Shown here: piece after piece, positions 8,306-17,565 of the stretch
Layout: the number at the start of each line of letters is the position of its first letter
Numbering within the stretch: the first letter of the stretch is position 1
Source: Radiobacillus deserti
GTDB lineage: Bacteria; Bacillota; Bacilli; Bacillales; Amphibacillaceae
Direction of reading: 5' to 3'
DNA length: 64,000 nt
NCBI RefSeq assembly: GCF_007301515.1
Contig: NZ_CP041666.1
Location: 930,001-994,000, forward strand
The notes under the pieces: generated by a model
The model's database searches: none
Told to the model about the DNA's origin: nothing
The model's input: only the letters and a program-made list of their open reading frames with translations
Translations under genes and position numbers: made by a program

Positions 8306-10201
8306 TTGGATATTCTGAAAAAAGTACAGGGTGTACGTGAGGAACAGGAAAAGCTTCAGTGGGAAGGAACGTTGGTGGATTACCTCGAGCTATTGAAGGA
8401 GAAGCCGTATTTGGCTCAAACTGCTCATTCGCGTGTATATAATATGATCAAGCAAAAAGGAATTGAAGAAGTAGATGGGAAGAAGACATATAAATTTTTC
8501 GGGGATGAGTTGTTTGGTCTCGAGGATGCTTTGGAAAAATTAGTAGAAGAATATTTCCACCCAGCAGCACGAAGGTTGGACGTTCGAAAGCGGATTTTAC
8601 TATTAATGGGACCCGTTAGTGGTGGGAAATCCACGCTGGTTTCCCTGTTAAAGCGAGGCCTTGAAGAATTCACATATACGGATGAAGGTGCGGTCTATGC
8701 CATTAAAGGCTGTCCCATGGCCGAGGATCCCCTCCACCTTATTCCACAAAATTTGCGGAAAGACTTTGAAGAGGAATTCGGAATCCGAATTGAAGGGAAT
8801 TTATCTCCGTTAAACCAATTGAGATTAGAAGAGGAATACGGTGGGAAAATCGAGGATGTTCGGGTCGAACGGATTTTTTTCTCCGAGGATAAACGGAAGG
8901 GAATTGGAACATTTAGTCCTTCTGATCCGAAATCTCAGGATATTGCCGATCTTACTGGTTCCATTGATTTTTCCACAATCGCGGAATATGGATCTGAATC
9001 TGATCCACGCGCTTATCGATTCGATGGGGAGTTAAATAAAGCGAATCGAGGAATCATGGAATTCCAAGAAATGCTAAAATGTGATGAAAAATTCCTCTGG
9101 CACTTACTGTCTTTAACCCAAGAAGGGAATTTTAAAGCAGGAAGATTTGCCTTAATATCTGCCGATGAATTAGTTGTAGCCCACACGAATGAAACTGAAT
9201 ATCGTTCATTCATTTCCAACAAAAAAAACGAAGCCCTCCATTCCCGGATGATTGTCATGCCGGTACCTTACAACTTGAAAATCAGTCAAGAAGAGCGAAT
9301 CTACGAAAAAATGATAAAAGAAAGTGATATCAGTCATGTTCACATTGCTCCACATACCCTAAGAGTGGCTGCGATGTTTACCGTTCTTACTCGCTTAAAG
9401 GAATCCGATAAAGCAAATATTAGCCTGTTAAAGAAGATGTACTTGTATGACGGTCAAAATGTAGAAGGCTTTAGTGATGCTGATTTACAGGAAATGAAAA
9501 AGGAGTTTTCCGACGAAGGAATGTCAGGAATTGACCCGCGGTATGTGATCAATCGAATTTCCTCCACCATTATTAAACGAGATATGGAATCGATTAACGC
9601 CTTAGATGTTCTCCGTTCTCTAAAAGACGGCTTAGATAGTCATGCTTCGATTTCCAAAGAAGAAAAAGATAAGTATTTGGATTTTATTTCTATTGCTAGA
9701 AAGGAATACGATGAAATCGCAAAAAAAGAAGTTCAAAAAGCATTTGTTTACTCGTATGAAGAATCTGCGAAAACATTGATGGATAATTACTTGGACAATG
9801 TAGAAGCGTTTTGTAACAAGGCTAAGCTGACGGATCCATTAACTGGGGAAGAAATGCATCCAGATGAAAAGCTTATGCGTTCGATTGAAGAGCAAATCGG
9901 CATTTCTGAGAATGCAAAAAAAGCATTTCGCGAAGAAATTTTAATCCGAATTTCAGCATATGCACGGAAAGGGAAAAAGTTTGACTACCAATCTCATGAA
10001 CGATTGAGGGAAGCGATTCAAAAGAAATTGTTTGCAGATCTTAAAGATGTTGTTAAGATTACGACATCTACAAAAACACCGGATGAACAACAATTGAAGA
10101 AGATGAATGAAGTGGTTGCAACTTTGATTGATGAGTATGGATATAACTCTACATCCGCTAATGAGTTGCTTCGCTATGTTGGTAGTTTACTAAATCGCTA
10201 G
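8306..10201 (+). CDS. prkA: PrkA serine protein kinase / AAA+ protein
   Basis: A 631-residue PrkA. The N-terminal AAA+ module has Walker A GPVSGGKST at about residues 102-110; the C-terminal part is the PrkA domain, distantly like eukaryotic protein kinases. In Bacillus the protein is linked to sporulation, and later work suggests an ATP-dependent protease activity for it. Start is TTG after TAGGAGG. Length and ends match the family. In many bacteria prkA adjoins the YhbH/YeaH gene; here yhbH lies 14.7 kb downstream. Confidence 0.95.
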   Translation: MDILKKVQGVREEQEKLQWEGTLVDYLELLKEKPYLAQTAHSRVYNMIKQKGIEEVDGKKTYKFFGDELFGLEDALEKLVEEYFHPAARRLDVRKRILLLMGPVSGGKSTLVSLLKRGLEEFTYTDEGAVYAIKGCPMAEDPLHLIPQNLRKDFEEEFGIRIEGNLSPLNQLRLEEEYGGKIEDVRVERIFFSEDKRKGIGTFSPSDPKSQDIADLTGSIDFSTIAEYGSESDPRAYRFDGELNKANRGIMEFQEMLKCDEKFLWHLLSLTQEGNFKAGRFALISADELVVAHTNETEYRSFISNKKNEALHSRMIVMPVPYNLKISQEERIYEKMIKESDISHVHIAPHTLRVAAMFTVLTRLKESDKANISLLKKMYLYDGQNVEGFSDADLQEMKKEFSDEGMSGIDPRYVINRISSTIIKRDMESINALDVLRSLKDGLDSHASISKEEKDKYLDFISIARKEYDEIAKKEVQKAFVYSYEESAKTLMDNYLDNVEAFCNKAKLTDPLTGEEMHPDEKLMRSIEEQIGISENAKKAFREEILIRISAYARKGKKFDYQSHERLREAIQKKLFADLKDVVKITTSTKTPDEQQLKKMNEVVATLIDEYGYNSTSANELLRYVGSLLNR

Positions 10202-10205
10202 CTTA

Positions 10206-10236
10206 AAACCTCCTGGCTTGAGTCAGGAGGTTTCTC
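10206..10236 (+). terminator. Hairpin after prkA
   Basis: AAACCTCCTG-GCTTGAGT-CAGGAGGTTT followed by a weak T stretch (TTTCTC). Confidence 0.65.
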
Positions 10237-10320
10237 ATGTTCACAAACTATCCATTGTATTCCTGTACGCATCCGCCTATAATGTGTGGTAGTTTATACA
10301 AGTTGAAGGAGTGGTTATAG

Positions 10321-10896
10321 TTGAAAAAGATATGGACAGTGCTTGCCTTGCTTTTATTATTTGCCCCAACGGTACAAGCTCATTCTGTTTTAATAGAATC
10401 AAACCCAGCGGAAGGGGCTACGATGCAGGAAGAGCTATCACAGATTTCGCTTACATTTAATACGAAAGTAGAAGAAGGAAGCACGTTTACCCTAGTAAGT
10501 GGAGATGGTCAAGAGCTTACTCCATTAGAAGTGAACATTCAAGATAGTGTATTAACTGGTACATTTGATCCGCCTGTACCGAATGCCGATTATACGGTGG
10601 AATATGATGTGATTGGAGCGGATGGGCATCCGATTGAAGGTTCCTATACCTTTTCCGTTGCAGTAGAAACGAATGAACAGGAAGCGGAAGAACCAGAAGA
10701 TGAAACGATAGAGGATGATACAAAAACGGAGGATACTTCAGAGCAATCTTCTGAAACTGATCCAGAGGAGGCATCTACTACAGATAATTCTGAAGAGAAT
10801 TCTACAAACTGGGTAGCGATTGTCGTAATCGCAGTTGTTGTAATCGCATTAATTGTTATACTCGGTGTTAGTAGAAGAAAGTCGAAGGGAAGATAG
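10321..10896 (+). CDS. CopC-domain copper-binding protein, membrane-anchored
   Basis: A 191-residue exported protein. A signal peptide ends at VQAHS, which leaves histidine at the mature N-terminus, as in CopC, where it binds Cu(II). The CopC domain covers about residues 20-115 with the second conserved histidine in DGHPIEGSYTFSV. A long acidic linker (Glu/Asp/Thr/Ser, 120-160) and a C-terminal membrane span (NWVAIVVIAVVVIALIVIL) with basic tail anchor it outside the membrane. TTG start with AAGGAGTGG upstream. The CopD gene begins 2 bases after its stop, so the pair is the split counterpart of YcnJ-type fusions. Confidence 0.85.
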   Translation: MKKIWTVLALLLLFAPTVQAHSVLIESNPAEGATMQEELSQISLTFNTKVEEGSTFTLVSGDGQELTPLEVNIQDSVLTGTFDPPVPNADYTVEYDVIGADGHPIEGSYTFSVAVETNEQEAEEPEDETIEDDTKTEDTSEQSSETDPEEASTTDNSEENSTNWVAIVVIAVVVIALIVILGVSRRKSKGR

Positions 10897-10898
10897 CT

Positions 10899-12041
10899 GT
10901 GGAATCCATTATGAATAGTGTGGTCATTTTTACGGAAGTATTTCTATATGTAAACTTCGCTATTTTAATGGGAAGTTTGATTGTACAAGTCGTACCTAAT
11001 ACGAGTAAACCTACCATATTAACATCCAAATTTTTATTAACTGGTAGTGCTTTGCTTATTCCGGTTTTGTCATTATTTCCTATATTGGAAACGACATTTA
11101 TTCTTGGTAATGGAATCGGATTTATGCCAGTGTTTACTAATATTTTGTCTTCCTTTGAAGTAGGAAAAGCATGGACATTCACGCTAATTCTTACGGTCGT
11201 GTTACTTGTATTGTTTTTGACAGTTGATGTGACAAAGAATAAGACAGGAACGGTTCTAGCTATTGGATTAACCGTTCTATTAGTGTTCACTACTGGATAC
11301 GCAGGACACGCTTCGTCCATAACGAATTGGAGTGGATTCTTTGCACATTCCTTTCACTTTTTAGGTGTTGTTGTCTGGACTGGAGTAGTAGGTGTTGTTG
11401 CCTGGTTTAGTCGAACAACGACAGGAGATCAGTGGAATAATTTTGTTCGTTGGTTCACACCATTAGCTATAACGTGTTTAGTTGTCCTTATCGTAGCGGG
11501 GTTTTTTACGATGAAGATAGATATTAACTCTTATGAGAATGCAGATGCACCATGGTATGATGAATATAGGAATAGCTTAGTCATTAATTACGGACAAGCT
11601 CTTCTAATCAAGCATCTATTATTTATACCACTTCTCGTTTTTGCATTTATTAATTCGTTTATTATTAAGAAACGGGTTAAGGCAGCATCATATAATCCGA
11701 TTAAGTGGTTACGAGCAGAGAGTGTGTTCATCCTGTTTGTATTAGTGGCGACTGCATACATGGGGAATGATTATCCACCACATCAAGTGGACAATTTGAT
11801 TGAGACATCTGGTGCTTCCCCATTATTTAACTTATTTCATACTCAGGCTATACAAACACCTGTTTTAGTAAGCTTGCAATTATCCTTAGTTCAATATGTA
11901 TTGTTTGGACTAGCTGTCGTTTCCGCAGTCTCTATGATTATACTAGCTAGAAAAGAAGTAAAGCCAACCTTGTCTCTTCTTCTCGGGATTTTATTTGTCT
12001 TAACCACTTATGTAGCATTAATGACTGGTCTAAACGCATAA
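10899..12041 (+). CDS. CopD-family copper transport membrane protein
   Basis: A 380-residue multispan protein. It contains the CopD region with conserved histidines (GYAGHASS, FFAHSFHFLGVVVWTGVVG) and about nine hydrophobic segments. CopD proteins are thought to move copper across the membrane together with CopC. The GTG at 10899 is taken as start; the ATG at 10911 is an alternative. It is translationally close-coupled to the CopC gene and followed by a terminator. Copper supply could serve the ba3 oxidase encoded 10 kb further on, but that is inference. Confidence 0.85.
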   Translation: MESIMNSVVIFTEVFLYVNFAILMGSLIVQVVPNTSKPTILTSKFLLTGSALLIPVLSLFPILETTFILGNGIGFMPVFTNILSSFEVGKAWTFTLILTVVLLVLFLTVDVTKNKTGTVLAIGLTVLLVFTTGYAGHASSITNWSGFFAHSFHFLGVVVWTGVVGVVAWFSRTTTGDQWNNFVRWFTPLAITCLVVLIVAGFFTMKIDINSYENADAPWYDEYRNSLVINYGQALLIKHLLFIPLLVFAFINSFIIKKRVKAASYNPIKWLRAESVFILFVLVATAYMGNDYPPHQVDNLIETSGASPLFNLFHTQAIQTPVLVSLQLSLVQYVLFGLAVVSAVSMIILARKEVKPTLSLLLGILFVLTTYVALMTGLNA

Positions 12042-12046
12042 GATCT

Positions 12047-12079
12047 AAAAGTAGTCTCCAAAAGGATACTACTTTTTTT
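12047..12079 (+). terminator. Terminator of the copC-copD operon
   Basis: AAAAGTAGT ... ACTACTTTT followed by a T-run. Confidence 0.75.
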
Positions 12080-12196
12080 GGTTTTACTCTGTGATACCGT
12101 CGCTTAGGTAAACGTCTATTTTCCTAGGTACAAGTTGATATGCATTTGCCTATTACATAGGATGTGGGGAGTAAAATAAAAGGGGAGTGCTGTAGT

Positions 12197-12616
12197 ATGT
12201 ATGATTGGAATCGTTCTTGTTGCGAGAGCAGTCAACCTTATTCACAACTAGAAACGGATAAAAGATTCTTTTTTCCTTGGTTTCCAAACCAAGGAGGTGG
12301 AAGCGCGTTCGGACCACCGAGTTCTCCACCACCAATTGAACCTGGCCAATCTCCACAAGCGGGACCGCCTTCCGAACCACCACCATCTTTTGTACCTCAA
12401 CAAACACAACAGATTGGGACCTTTGCGGTAGACCCAGGCGGAATACGTGGATGTTTATTCCGTTTCACGTATGTTTGGCTAGATAGATTTCAACAGTTTT
12501 GGTTTTACCCAACCTTCGTTGGTCGTACCTCGGTTGCAGGCTATCGTTGGAACGGCTTTAGATGGATGTATTTTGGCATAGATTTGAATCGAATTGATTC
12601 CTTTACTTGTGTGTAA
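12197..12616 (+). CDS. Proline-rich protein with conserved aromatic C-terminal domain, unknown
   Basis: 139 residues. The N-terminus has a CC pair (NRSCCESS), then a Gly/Pro/Ser-rich stretch (about 35-75, PPSSPPPIEPGQSPQAG) and an aromatic C-terminal domain including RFTYVWLDRFQQFWFYPTF, VGRTSVAGYRW and GFRWMYFGIDL. That domain recurs in Bacillus proteins of unknown function. No signal peptide. The composition suggests a spore or surface protein, but this is not established. The start at 12197 has AGGGGAG upstream. Confidence 0.7.
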   Translation: MYDWNRSCCESSQPYSQLETDKRFFFPWFPNQGGGSAFGPPSSPPPIEPGQSPQAGPPSEPPPSFVPQQTQQIGTFAVDPGGIRGCLFRFTYVWLDRFQQFWFYPTFVGRTSVAGYRWNGFRWMYFGIDLNRIDSFTCV

Positions 12617-12623
12617 TACAAAA

Positions 12624-12841
12624 GAGGTTGAGACAAAATATTGGAAGCAATGAAAAAAACGAACAATTATAAATAGTGCCTATACCCCGCTCCGGAAATA
12701 TACGACGCTTTCCGCGGGCGGCTGGTGAGCCTCCTGTGCTGACGCACGGTGGGGTCTCACCGATGCCTTTACGTATATTTTCGTGGCTAGTATAGGCTGT
12801 TGTTCGGCTTTTCGGCTTATCCAATTCGTTTTGTCCCAGCC
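12624..12841. repeat. Palindromic intergenic repeat, copy 1
   Basis: Outer arms GAGGTTGAGACAAAA and TTTTGTCCCAGCCCC are imperfect inverted repeats. A second nested pair is GCCTATAC...AAATATACG with its complement CGTATATTTTCG...GTATAGGC. The GC-rich core contains GCTTTCCGCGGGC and GGTGAGCC...GGGTCTCACC. No coding potential. It lies between convergent genes and could act as a two-way transcription end. It shares its core with the element at 18905. Confidence 0.8.
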
Positions 12842-12850
12842 CCTTTTACT

Positions 12851-13678
12851 TCACATAATAATAATCCAAATAATAATCGCCAATACAATTCTGTAAATAG
12901 CAAACGGTACGAGTTTTACTTTGTTTATTAGCTTTAAGAAAAAGCGTATGGCTAACAATGCAAAGATAAACGCACTAATAAAGCCAACAAGGAAGAATGG
13001 AACAACATCCATGCTAAAGTACTGCCAGTTTTTATAAAGGGAAAGTCCGCTTGCTCCAAGCATAATTGGGACGGCCATTATAAACGTGAAATCCGAGGCA
13101 GCTCTATGATTTAACCCAACGAGCACACCACCTGAGATGGTGGATCCAGACCGTGAGAAGCCTGGCCATAAAGCTAAACATTGAAAGAGCCCCATTAGAA
13201 AAGCTTGCTTTAGTGAAATGTTTTCTACCGCTTCAACTTGAGGGTTCTTGGGACGAAAGTAATCGGCTGCAATCATAAGAACAGCACCTACTACTAAACC
13301 GATCAAAACCGTTTCTACCGAAAAAAGATGCTCGTCAATAAAATCTTCAAACAGAACACCAAGGATTCCTGCAGGTAATATCCCAACGAAAAGCTGGATT
13401 AAAGATAGGCGAGTTGTTCCAGGTTGTTTTGTTTTTAAGAAAAATCGTTCCAAGCCAAGCATGTTAATGAATTTATCTTTGAAAATAAACACGACCGCTA
13501 AGATGGAACCTAGTTGAATCACGACTTTAAACGTATTCGCTACTTCTTGGCTATAAAGCTCGTTCGATTGAAATAAAATATCATCAAAAATAATCATATG
13601 CCCAGTAGAAGAGACGGGGGCAAACTCCGTTAATCCTTCGACAATACCTAATACTAAGGCAACAAATAATTCCCACAT
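12851..13678 (-). CDS. uppP: Undecaprenyl-diphosphatase (BacA/UppP)
   Basis: A 275-residue integral membrane phosphatase that recycles undecaprenyl pyrophosphate for peptidoglycan synthesis and confers bacitracin tolerance. The signatures are present: EGLTEFAPVSSTGHMI near the N-terminus and WPGFSRSGSTISGG in the middle. About eight membrane segments. The start at 13678 (MWELFVAL) has AAAAAGGAGA upstream; extending to 13720 would add a polar, unlike N-terminus. Confidence 0.95.
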   Translation of the reverse strand: MWELFVALVLGIVEGLTEFAPVSSTGHMIIFDDILFQSNELYSQEVANTFKVVIQLGSILAVVFIFKDKFINMLGLERFFLKTKQPGTTRLSLIQLFVGILPAGILGVLFEDFIDEHLFSVETVLIGLVVGAVLMIAADYFRPKNPQVEAVENISLKQAFLMGLFQCLALWPGFSRSGSTISGGVLVGLNHRAASDFTFIMAVPIMLGASGLSLYKNWQYFSMDVVPFFLVGFISAFIFALLAIRFFLKLINKVKLVPFAIYRIVLAIIIWIIIM

Positions 13679-13833
13679 ATTTAAAGGTTTCTCCTTTTTA
13701 TTTGATTGTGAAATCCACAAGAAGAATTGTACTATTTTTCTTTTGAAATAACTATACCTATTTTATATCCTCTTCATTTCGGAAAAGGTATAATATGGAG
13801 GAAAATATGTACTAAGAGAGATGAGGGACTTAT

Positions 13834-14451
13834 TTGGAAGCTTGGGTTACAAATGTTATTACAGAATACGGTTATCTTGGTGTATTTTTAACCATGGTAT
13901 TGGAGAATGTGTTTCCGCCAATTCCTTCTGAGGTTGTACTTCCTTTTAGTGGCTTTATGACAACGAAGACGGATTTATCACCCATTATAATGATTGCCAC
14001 AGCGTCATTGGGTTCTATTGTCGGTGCCGTCCTATTGTATTGGATTGGTTCTGCATTAAACGTAGAACGTTTAGCAAGAATTGTAGAAAGATGGGGACAT
14101 ATCTTTCGTCTGAGAAAAGAAGATGTAAGAAAGGCAGATGCTTGGTTTGACCGATATGGAATTTGGACAGTACTGTTTTGCCGAGTAGTTCCACTTATAC
14201 GTAGTCTTATTTCTATTCCTGCTGGGATGTCCGGTATGCCATTTTCTTTATTTTTATTATTTACGTCCATCGGAACACTTGTCTGGAATACAATTCTTAT
14301 TTATATAGGGGTAAACTTAGGCGCTGCATGGCCAACAATCGTCGGATATATGGATGTTTATTCCAACTTTATATATGTACTATTAGGCATCATCATTATT
14401 TTGGCATTCGTTTGGTATCGCAAATTAGTGAAAAAGCGGAAAAACTCATAA
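13834..14451 (+). CDS. DedA-family membrane protein
   Basis: A 205-residue DedA/Tvp38-type protein. It shows EYGYLGVFLTMVLENVFPPIPSE at the N-terminus and the conserved FCRVVPLIRSLISIPAGMSGM motif, with a basic tail. Recent work implicates this superfamily in flipping polyprenyl phosphate or phospholipid carriers. The divergent neighbour uppP acts on the same carrier lipid, which makes a shared role attractive but unproven. TTG start preceded by GATGAGGGA. Confidence 0.88.
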   Translation: MEAWVTNVITEYGYLGVFLTMVLENVFPPIPSEVVLPFSGFMTTKTDLSPIIMIATASLGSIVGAVLLYWIGSALNVERLARIVERWGHIFRLRKEDVRKADAWFDRYGIWTVLFCRVVPLIRSLISIPAGMSGMPFSLFLLFTSIGTLVWNTILIYIGVNLGAAWPTIVGYMDVYSNFIYVLLGIIIILAFVWYRKLVKKRKNS

Positions 14452-14715
14452 AATTGAGGAAACAAGGTTAACAGTTTGGTAACGAGGGTAGAGTACTTTT
14501 GAATAGATAACAGTTAGTATGAAAATACATTCAGCAACAGCATCTCATTCTTATAGAACTCCCCCCTTTTCAAATAGTAGGAATTTTCCTTTAAAAGAAG
14601 AACCATTTCTTGTTGTTTACCGTTTGGAAATAAGGTATATTAGTTGATGTAGTAATAGGACAGTTCTATAATAATGAATGTTGGAGAAAGCGAACTTCTA
14701 ATGGGGGTATAAGAC

Positions 14716-17565
14716 GTGACACAGAAAGAATCTAGTGAAAGATTCTGGGGAAATTTTCATGGTCCAAACATGGGGTATGTAGAAGAACAATATGATCTAT
14801 ACAGAGAAAATCCTGAAGCTGTTGATTCATCTTTAAAAGAGATTTTTGATCAATACGGAGAACCTGTATGGCTCAGCAATTCCGGACAAGAAGTACAATC
14901 TGTTCCAACACAACGAAATGATCAGGATATGAAAAAGGTAACCTCGGCAATCAAACTTGTGGAGGCTATTCGTCGTTATGGTCATTTGGAAGCGGATATT
15001 TATCCAGTTGGAAAAGATAAAAATCGTAAGTCCGAGCTCGTCCATGAAGAAACATATGGCCTAACGAAAGCAGATTTGGAAGCGATTCCTGCCAATTGGG
15101 TATGGGACCATCATTTGTCTTCCGTGAGAACGGCTTGGGATGTTGTTTCTACATTAAGACATGCCTATGCAGGTACGATTTCCTTTGAATATGATCATGT
15201 GAACAATGACGAAGAACGAAAATGGTTGCAAGATCACATCGATTTTGGCTCCTTCCATTTAACACTTTCGGAGGAAGACAAAAAAGGCTTGTTACAACAA
15301 ATTGTGGACGTAGAAGGGTTTGAAAATTTCTTAGCCAAAACGTTCGTTGCACAAAAACGCTTTTCCATTGAGGGACTAGAAGCTATGGTTCCGATGCTGG
15401 ACAAAATTGTGCAGAATTCTTTTTACGATGAAACAGAAGAAATTTTAATGGGTATGGCACATAGAGGTCGTTTAAGCGTACTTGCCCATATTTTAGGAAA
15501 ACCATTTGATAAGATTTTTTCCGAATTCCACTCAGCAGATAAGGAATTAATTCCTTCTCCAGGGTCTAGAGGAATCACGTACGGTTGGACGGGTGACGTA
15601 AAGTATCACTTTGGGGCAGAGCGACAAGCTGGAGCTGAAAAACCATCTCCAACACGTATTACACTTGCTCACAATCCATCCCACCTCGAGTTTGTAAATC
15701 CTGTCGTAGAGGGTTCTACAAGAGCGGCACAAGACTTCAGATTCCAAGCGGGAGCACCGGTTCAAAACAAGAATAAGGCAATTAGCATACTCATTCATGG
15801 GGATGCCGCATTTATTGGAGAAGGCGTTGTAGCCGAAACTTTGAATTTAAGTAGTCTACCAGCCTACCAAACAGGTGGAACCATTCACTTAATTGCGAAT
15901 AACTTAGTTGGTTTTACAACTGGCCAAGAGCAAGGAAGATCGACTCGTTATGCAAGTGACCTTGCAAAAGGGTTTGAAATTCCAATTATTCACGTGAACG
16001 CGGATGACCCAGAAGCTTGTATCGCGGCGGTTCAACTAGCATATCAATACCGGAAAGAATTTAACAAGGATATCTTAATCGACTTAGTTGGATATCGTCG
16101 ATATGGTCATAACGAAATGGATGAACCACGTTCGACACAACCGCACTTATATAAGGATATTGATAATCATGCTACGGTAACTTCTATCTATGCAGAAAAG
16201 CTTCAAAAAGAAGGTACGATTCAAGAAAATACGCTTGAGGACATGAAGCAAGCTGTAGAGAAGAAGTTGAAAGATATTTATAACGATATGAAGGAAGATC
16301 GTCCAGTAGATCCAGAGGCTGAACCAGTACCGGAAGCCTTAATGATAGATTTGGATGAGATTGAAACAGCAGTCCCATTAGAAACGTTACGAAAGCTAAA
16401 TCGAGACCTATTAAAGCGTCCAGAAGGATTTAATGGCTTTAAGAAAGTAGAAAAAATCTTAGAACGTCGCGCAAAAGTATTAGATGACGGGAATAAAGCG
16501 GATTGGGGAGCTGGAGAGGCTCTAGCTTATGCTTCTATCTTAAAAGAAGGCATTCCAATTCGACTAACAGGACAGGATACAGAGCGAGGAACATTCGCGC
16601 ACCGTCACCTCGTTCTCCATGATGTGGAAACTGGTGAAAAATACTGTCCTATGCATGGAATAGAGGATGCAAACGCAACGTTTGATATTAATAACAGTCC
16701 ATTATCGGAGGCTGCAGTTCTTGGATTCGAGTATGGATACAGTGTTCAGGCACCGAAAACACTCGTATTATGGGAAGGTCAATTTGGTGATTTCGTCAAT
16801 GCTGGCCAAGTATTGATTGACCAATTTATCGCAGCTGGTCGAGCGAAATGGGGCGAAAAGTCAAACATGGTACTTCTTCTACCACATGGGTATGAGGGGC
16901 AAGGTCCAGAGCACTCTAGTGCTCGCTTAGAACGTTTCTTGACACTTGCTGCGGAAAATAACTTGATTGTTGCGAATGTGACATCTAGTGCACAATATTT
17001 CCACTTGATCCGTCGCCAAGCTTCGTTAGTAGATAGTGATTCTGCAAGACCACTTGTAGTGATGTCACCTAAAAGCTTGCTTCGAAATCCGCTTGTTGCA
17101 TCAGAAGCGAAAGAGTTTAGTGAAGGTCGATTCCAATCATTAATGACACAACCGGGACTACCGAAGACGACGAAAAAAGCGAAACGTCTTGTAATCGGTA
17201 GTGGTAAAATCATGGTGGATATTCAAGAGGCCATGGAAAAATCCGATAAGAAATATGAGGATATTCATGTGGTACGTGTAGAGCAAATTTATCCGTTCCC
17301 ACTAGGAGAAATTGAAAAAACGTTAAAAGGCCTACCGAATGTAGAAGAAGTTGTTTGGGTTCAAGAAGAGCCTAGGAATATGGGTAGCTGGAATTTTGTG
17401 AAAGAACCGTTATTCCAACTACTAAATGGGGAAAAAGAACTGAAGTATGTCGGTCGTTGTGAACGTTCCGCTCCTGCAGTTGGAGATCCTAATATTCACA
17501 AAACAGAACAAAATCGGATTGTTAAAGAAGCTATAGAGCTGTCTAAAGGAGGAGATTCCAAGTGA
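14716..17565 (+). CDS. odhA: 2-oxoglutarate dehydrogenase E1 component
   Basis: A 949-residue thiamine diphosphate-dependent E1 subunit, which decarboxylates 2-oxoglutarate in the citric acid cycle. The N-terminus is FWGNFHGPNMGYVEEQY. TPP-binding and family segments follow: MAHRGRLSVLAHILGKPF, HGDAAFIGEGVVAETLNLS and YRRYGHNEMDEPRSTQP; the transketolase central domain holds LVLWEGQFGDFVNAGQ. Full length. GTG start after GGGGGTATAAGAC. The stop overlaps the start of odhB by 4 bases. The 264 bases upstream hold no gene that I can see. Confidence 0.96.
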   Translation: MTQKESSERFWGNFHGPNMGYVEEQYDLYRENPEAVDSSLKEIFDQYGEPVWLSNSGQEVQSVPTQRNDQDMKKVTSAIKLVEAIRRYGHLEADIYPVGKDKNRKSELVHEETYGLTKADLEAIPANWVWDHHLSSVRTAWDVVSTLRHAYAGTISFEYDHVNNDEERKWLQDHIDFGSFHLTLSEEDKKGLLQQIVDVEGFENFLAKTFVAQKRFSIEGLEAMVPMLDKIVQNSFYDETEEILMGMAHRGRLSVLAHILGKPFDKIFSEFHSADKELIPSPGSRGITYGWTGDVKYHFGAERQAGAEKPSPTRITLAHNPSHLEFVNPVVEGSTRAAQDFRFQAGAPVQNKNKAISILIHGDAAFIGEGVVAETLNLSSLPAYQTGGTIHLIANNLVGFTTGQEQGRSTRYASDLAKGFEIPIIHVNADDPEACIAAVQLAYQYRKEFNKDILIDLVGYRRYGHNEMDEPRSTQPHLYKDIDNHATVTSIYAEKLQKEGTIQENTLEDMKQAVEKKLKDIYNDMKEDRPVDPEAEPVPEALMIDLDEIETAVPLETLRKLNRDLLKRPEGFNGFKKVEKILERRAKVLDDGNKADWGAGEALAYASILKEGIPIRLTGQDTERGTFAHRHLVLHDVETGEKYCPMHGIEDANATFDINNSPLSEAAVLGFEYGYSVQAPKTLVLWEGQFGDFVNAGQVLIDQFIAAGRAKWGEKSNMVLLLPHGYEGQGPEHSSARLERFLTLAAENNLIVANVTSSAQYFHLIRRQASLVDSDSARPLVVMSPKSLLRNPLVASEAKEFSEGRFQSLMTQPGLPKTTKKAKRLVIGSGKIMVDIQEAMEKSDKKYEDIHVVRVEQIYPFPLGEIEKTLKGLPNVEEVVWVQEEPRNMGSWNFVKEPLFQLLNGEKELKYVGRCERSAPAVGDPNIHKTEQNRIVKEAIELSKGGDSK

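Noticed and set aside
14452..14715. Riboswitch or small gene upstream of odhA
   Set aside because: No stable conserved-looking hairpin set, no T-run and no start signal; only a general promoter region is likely.
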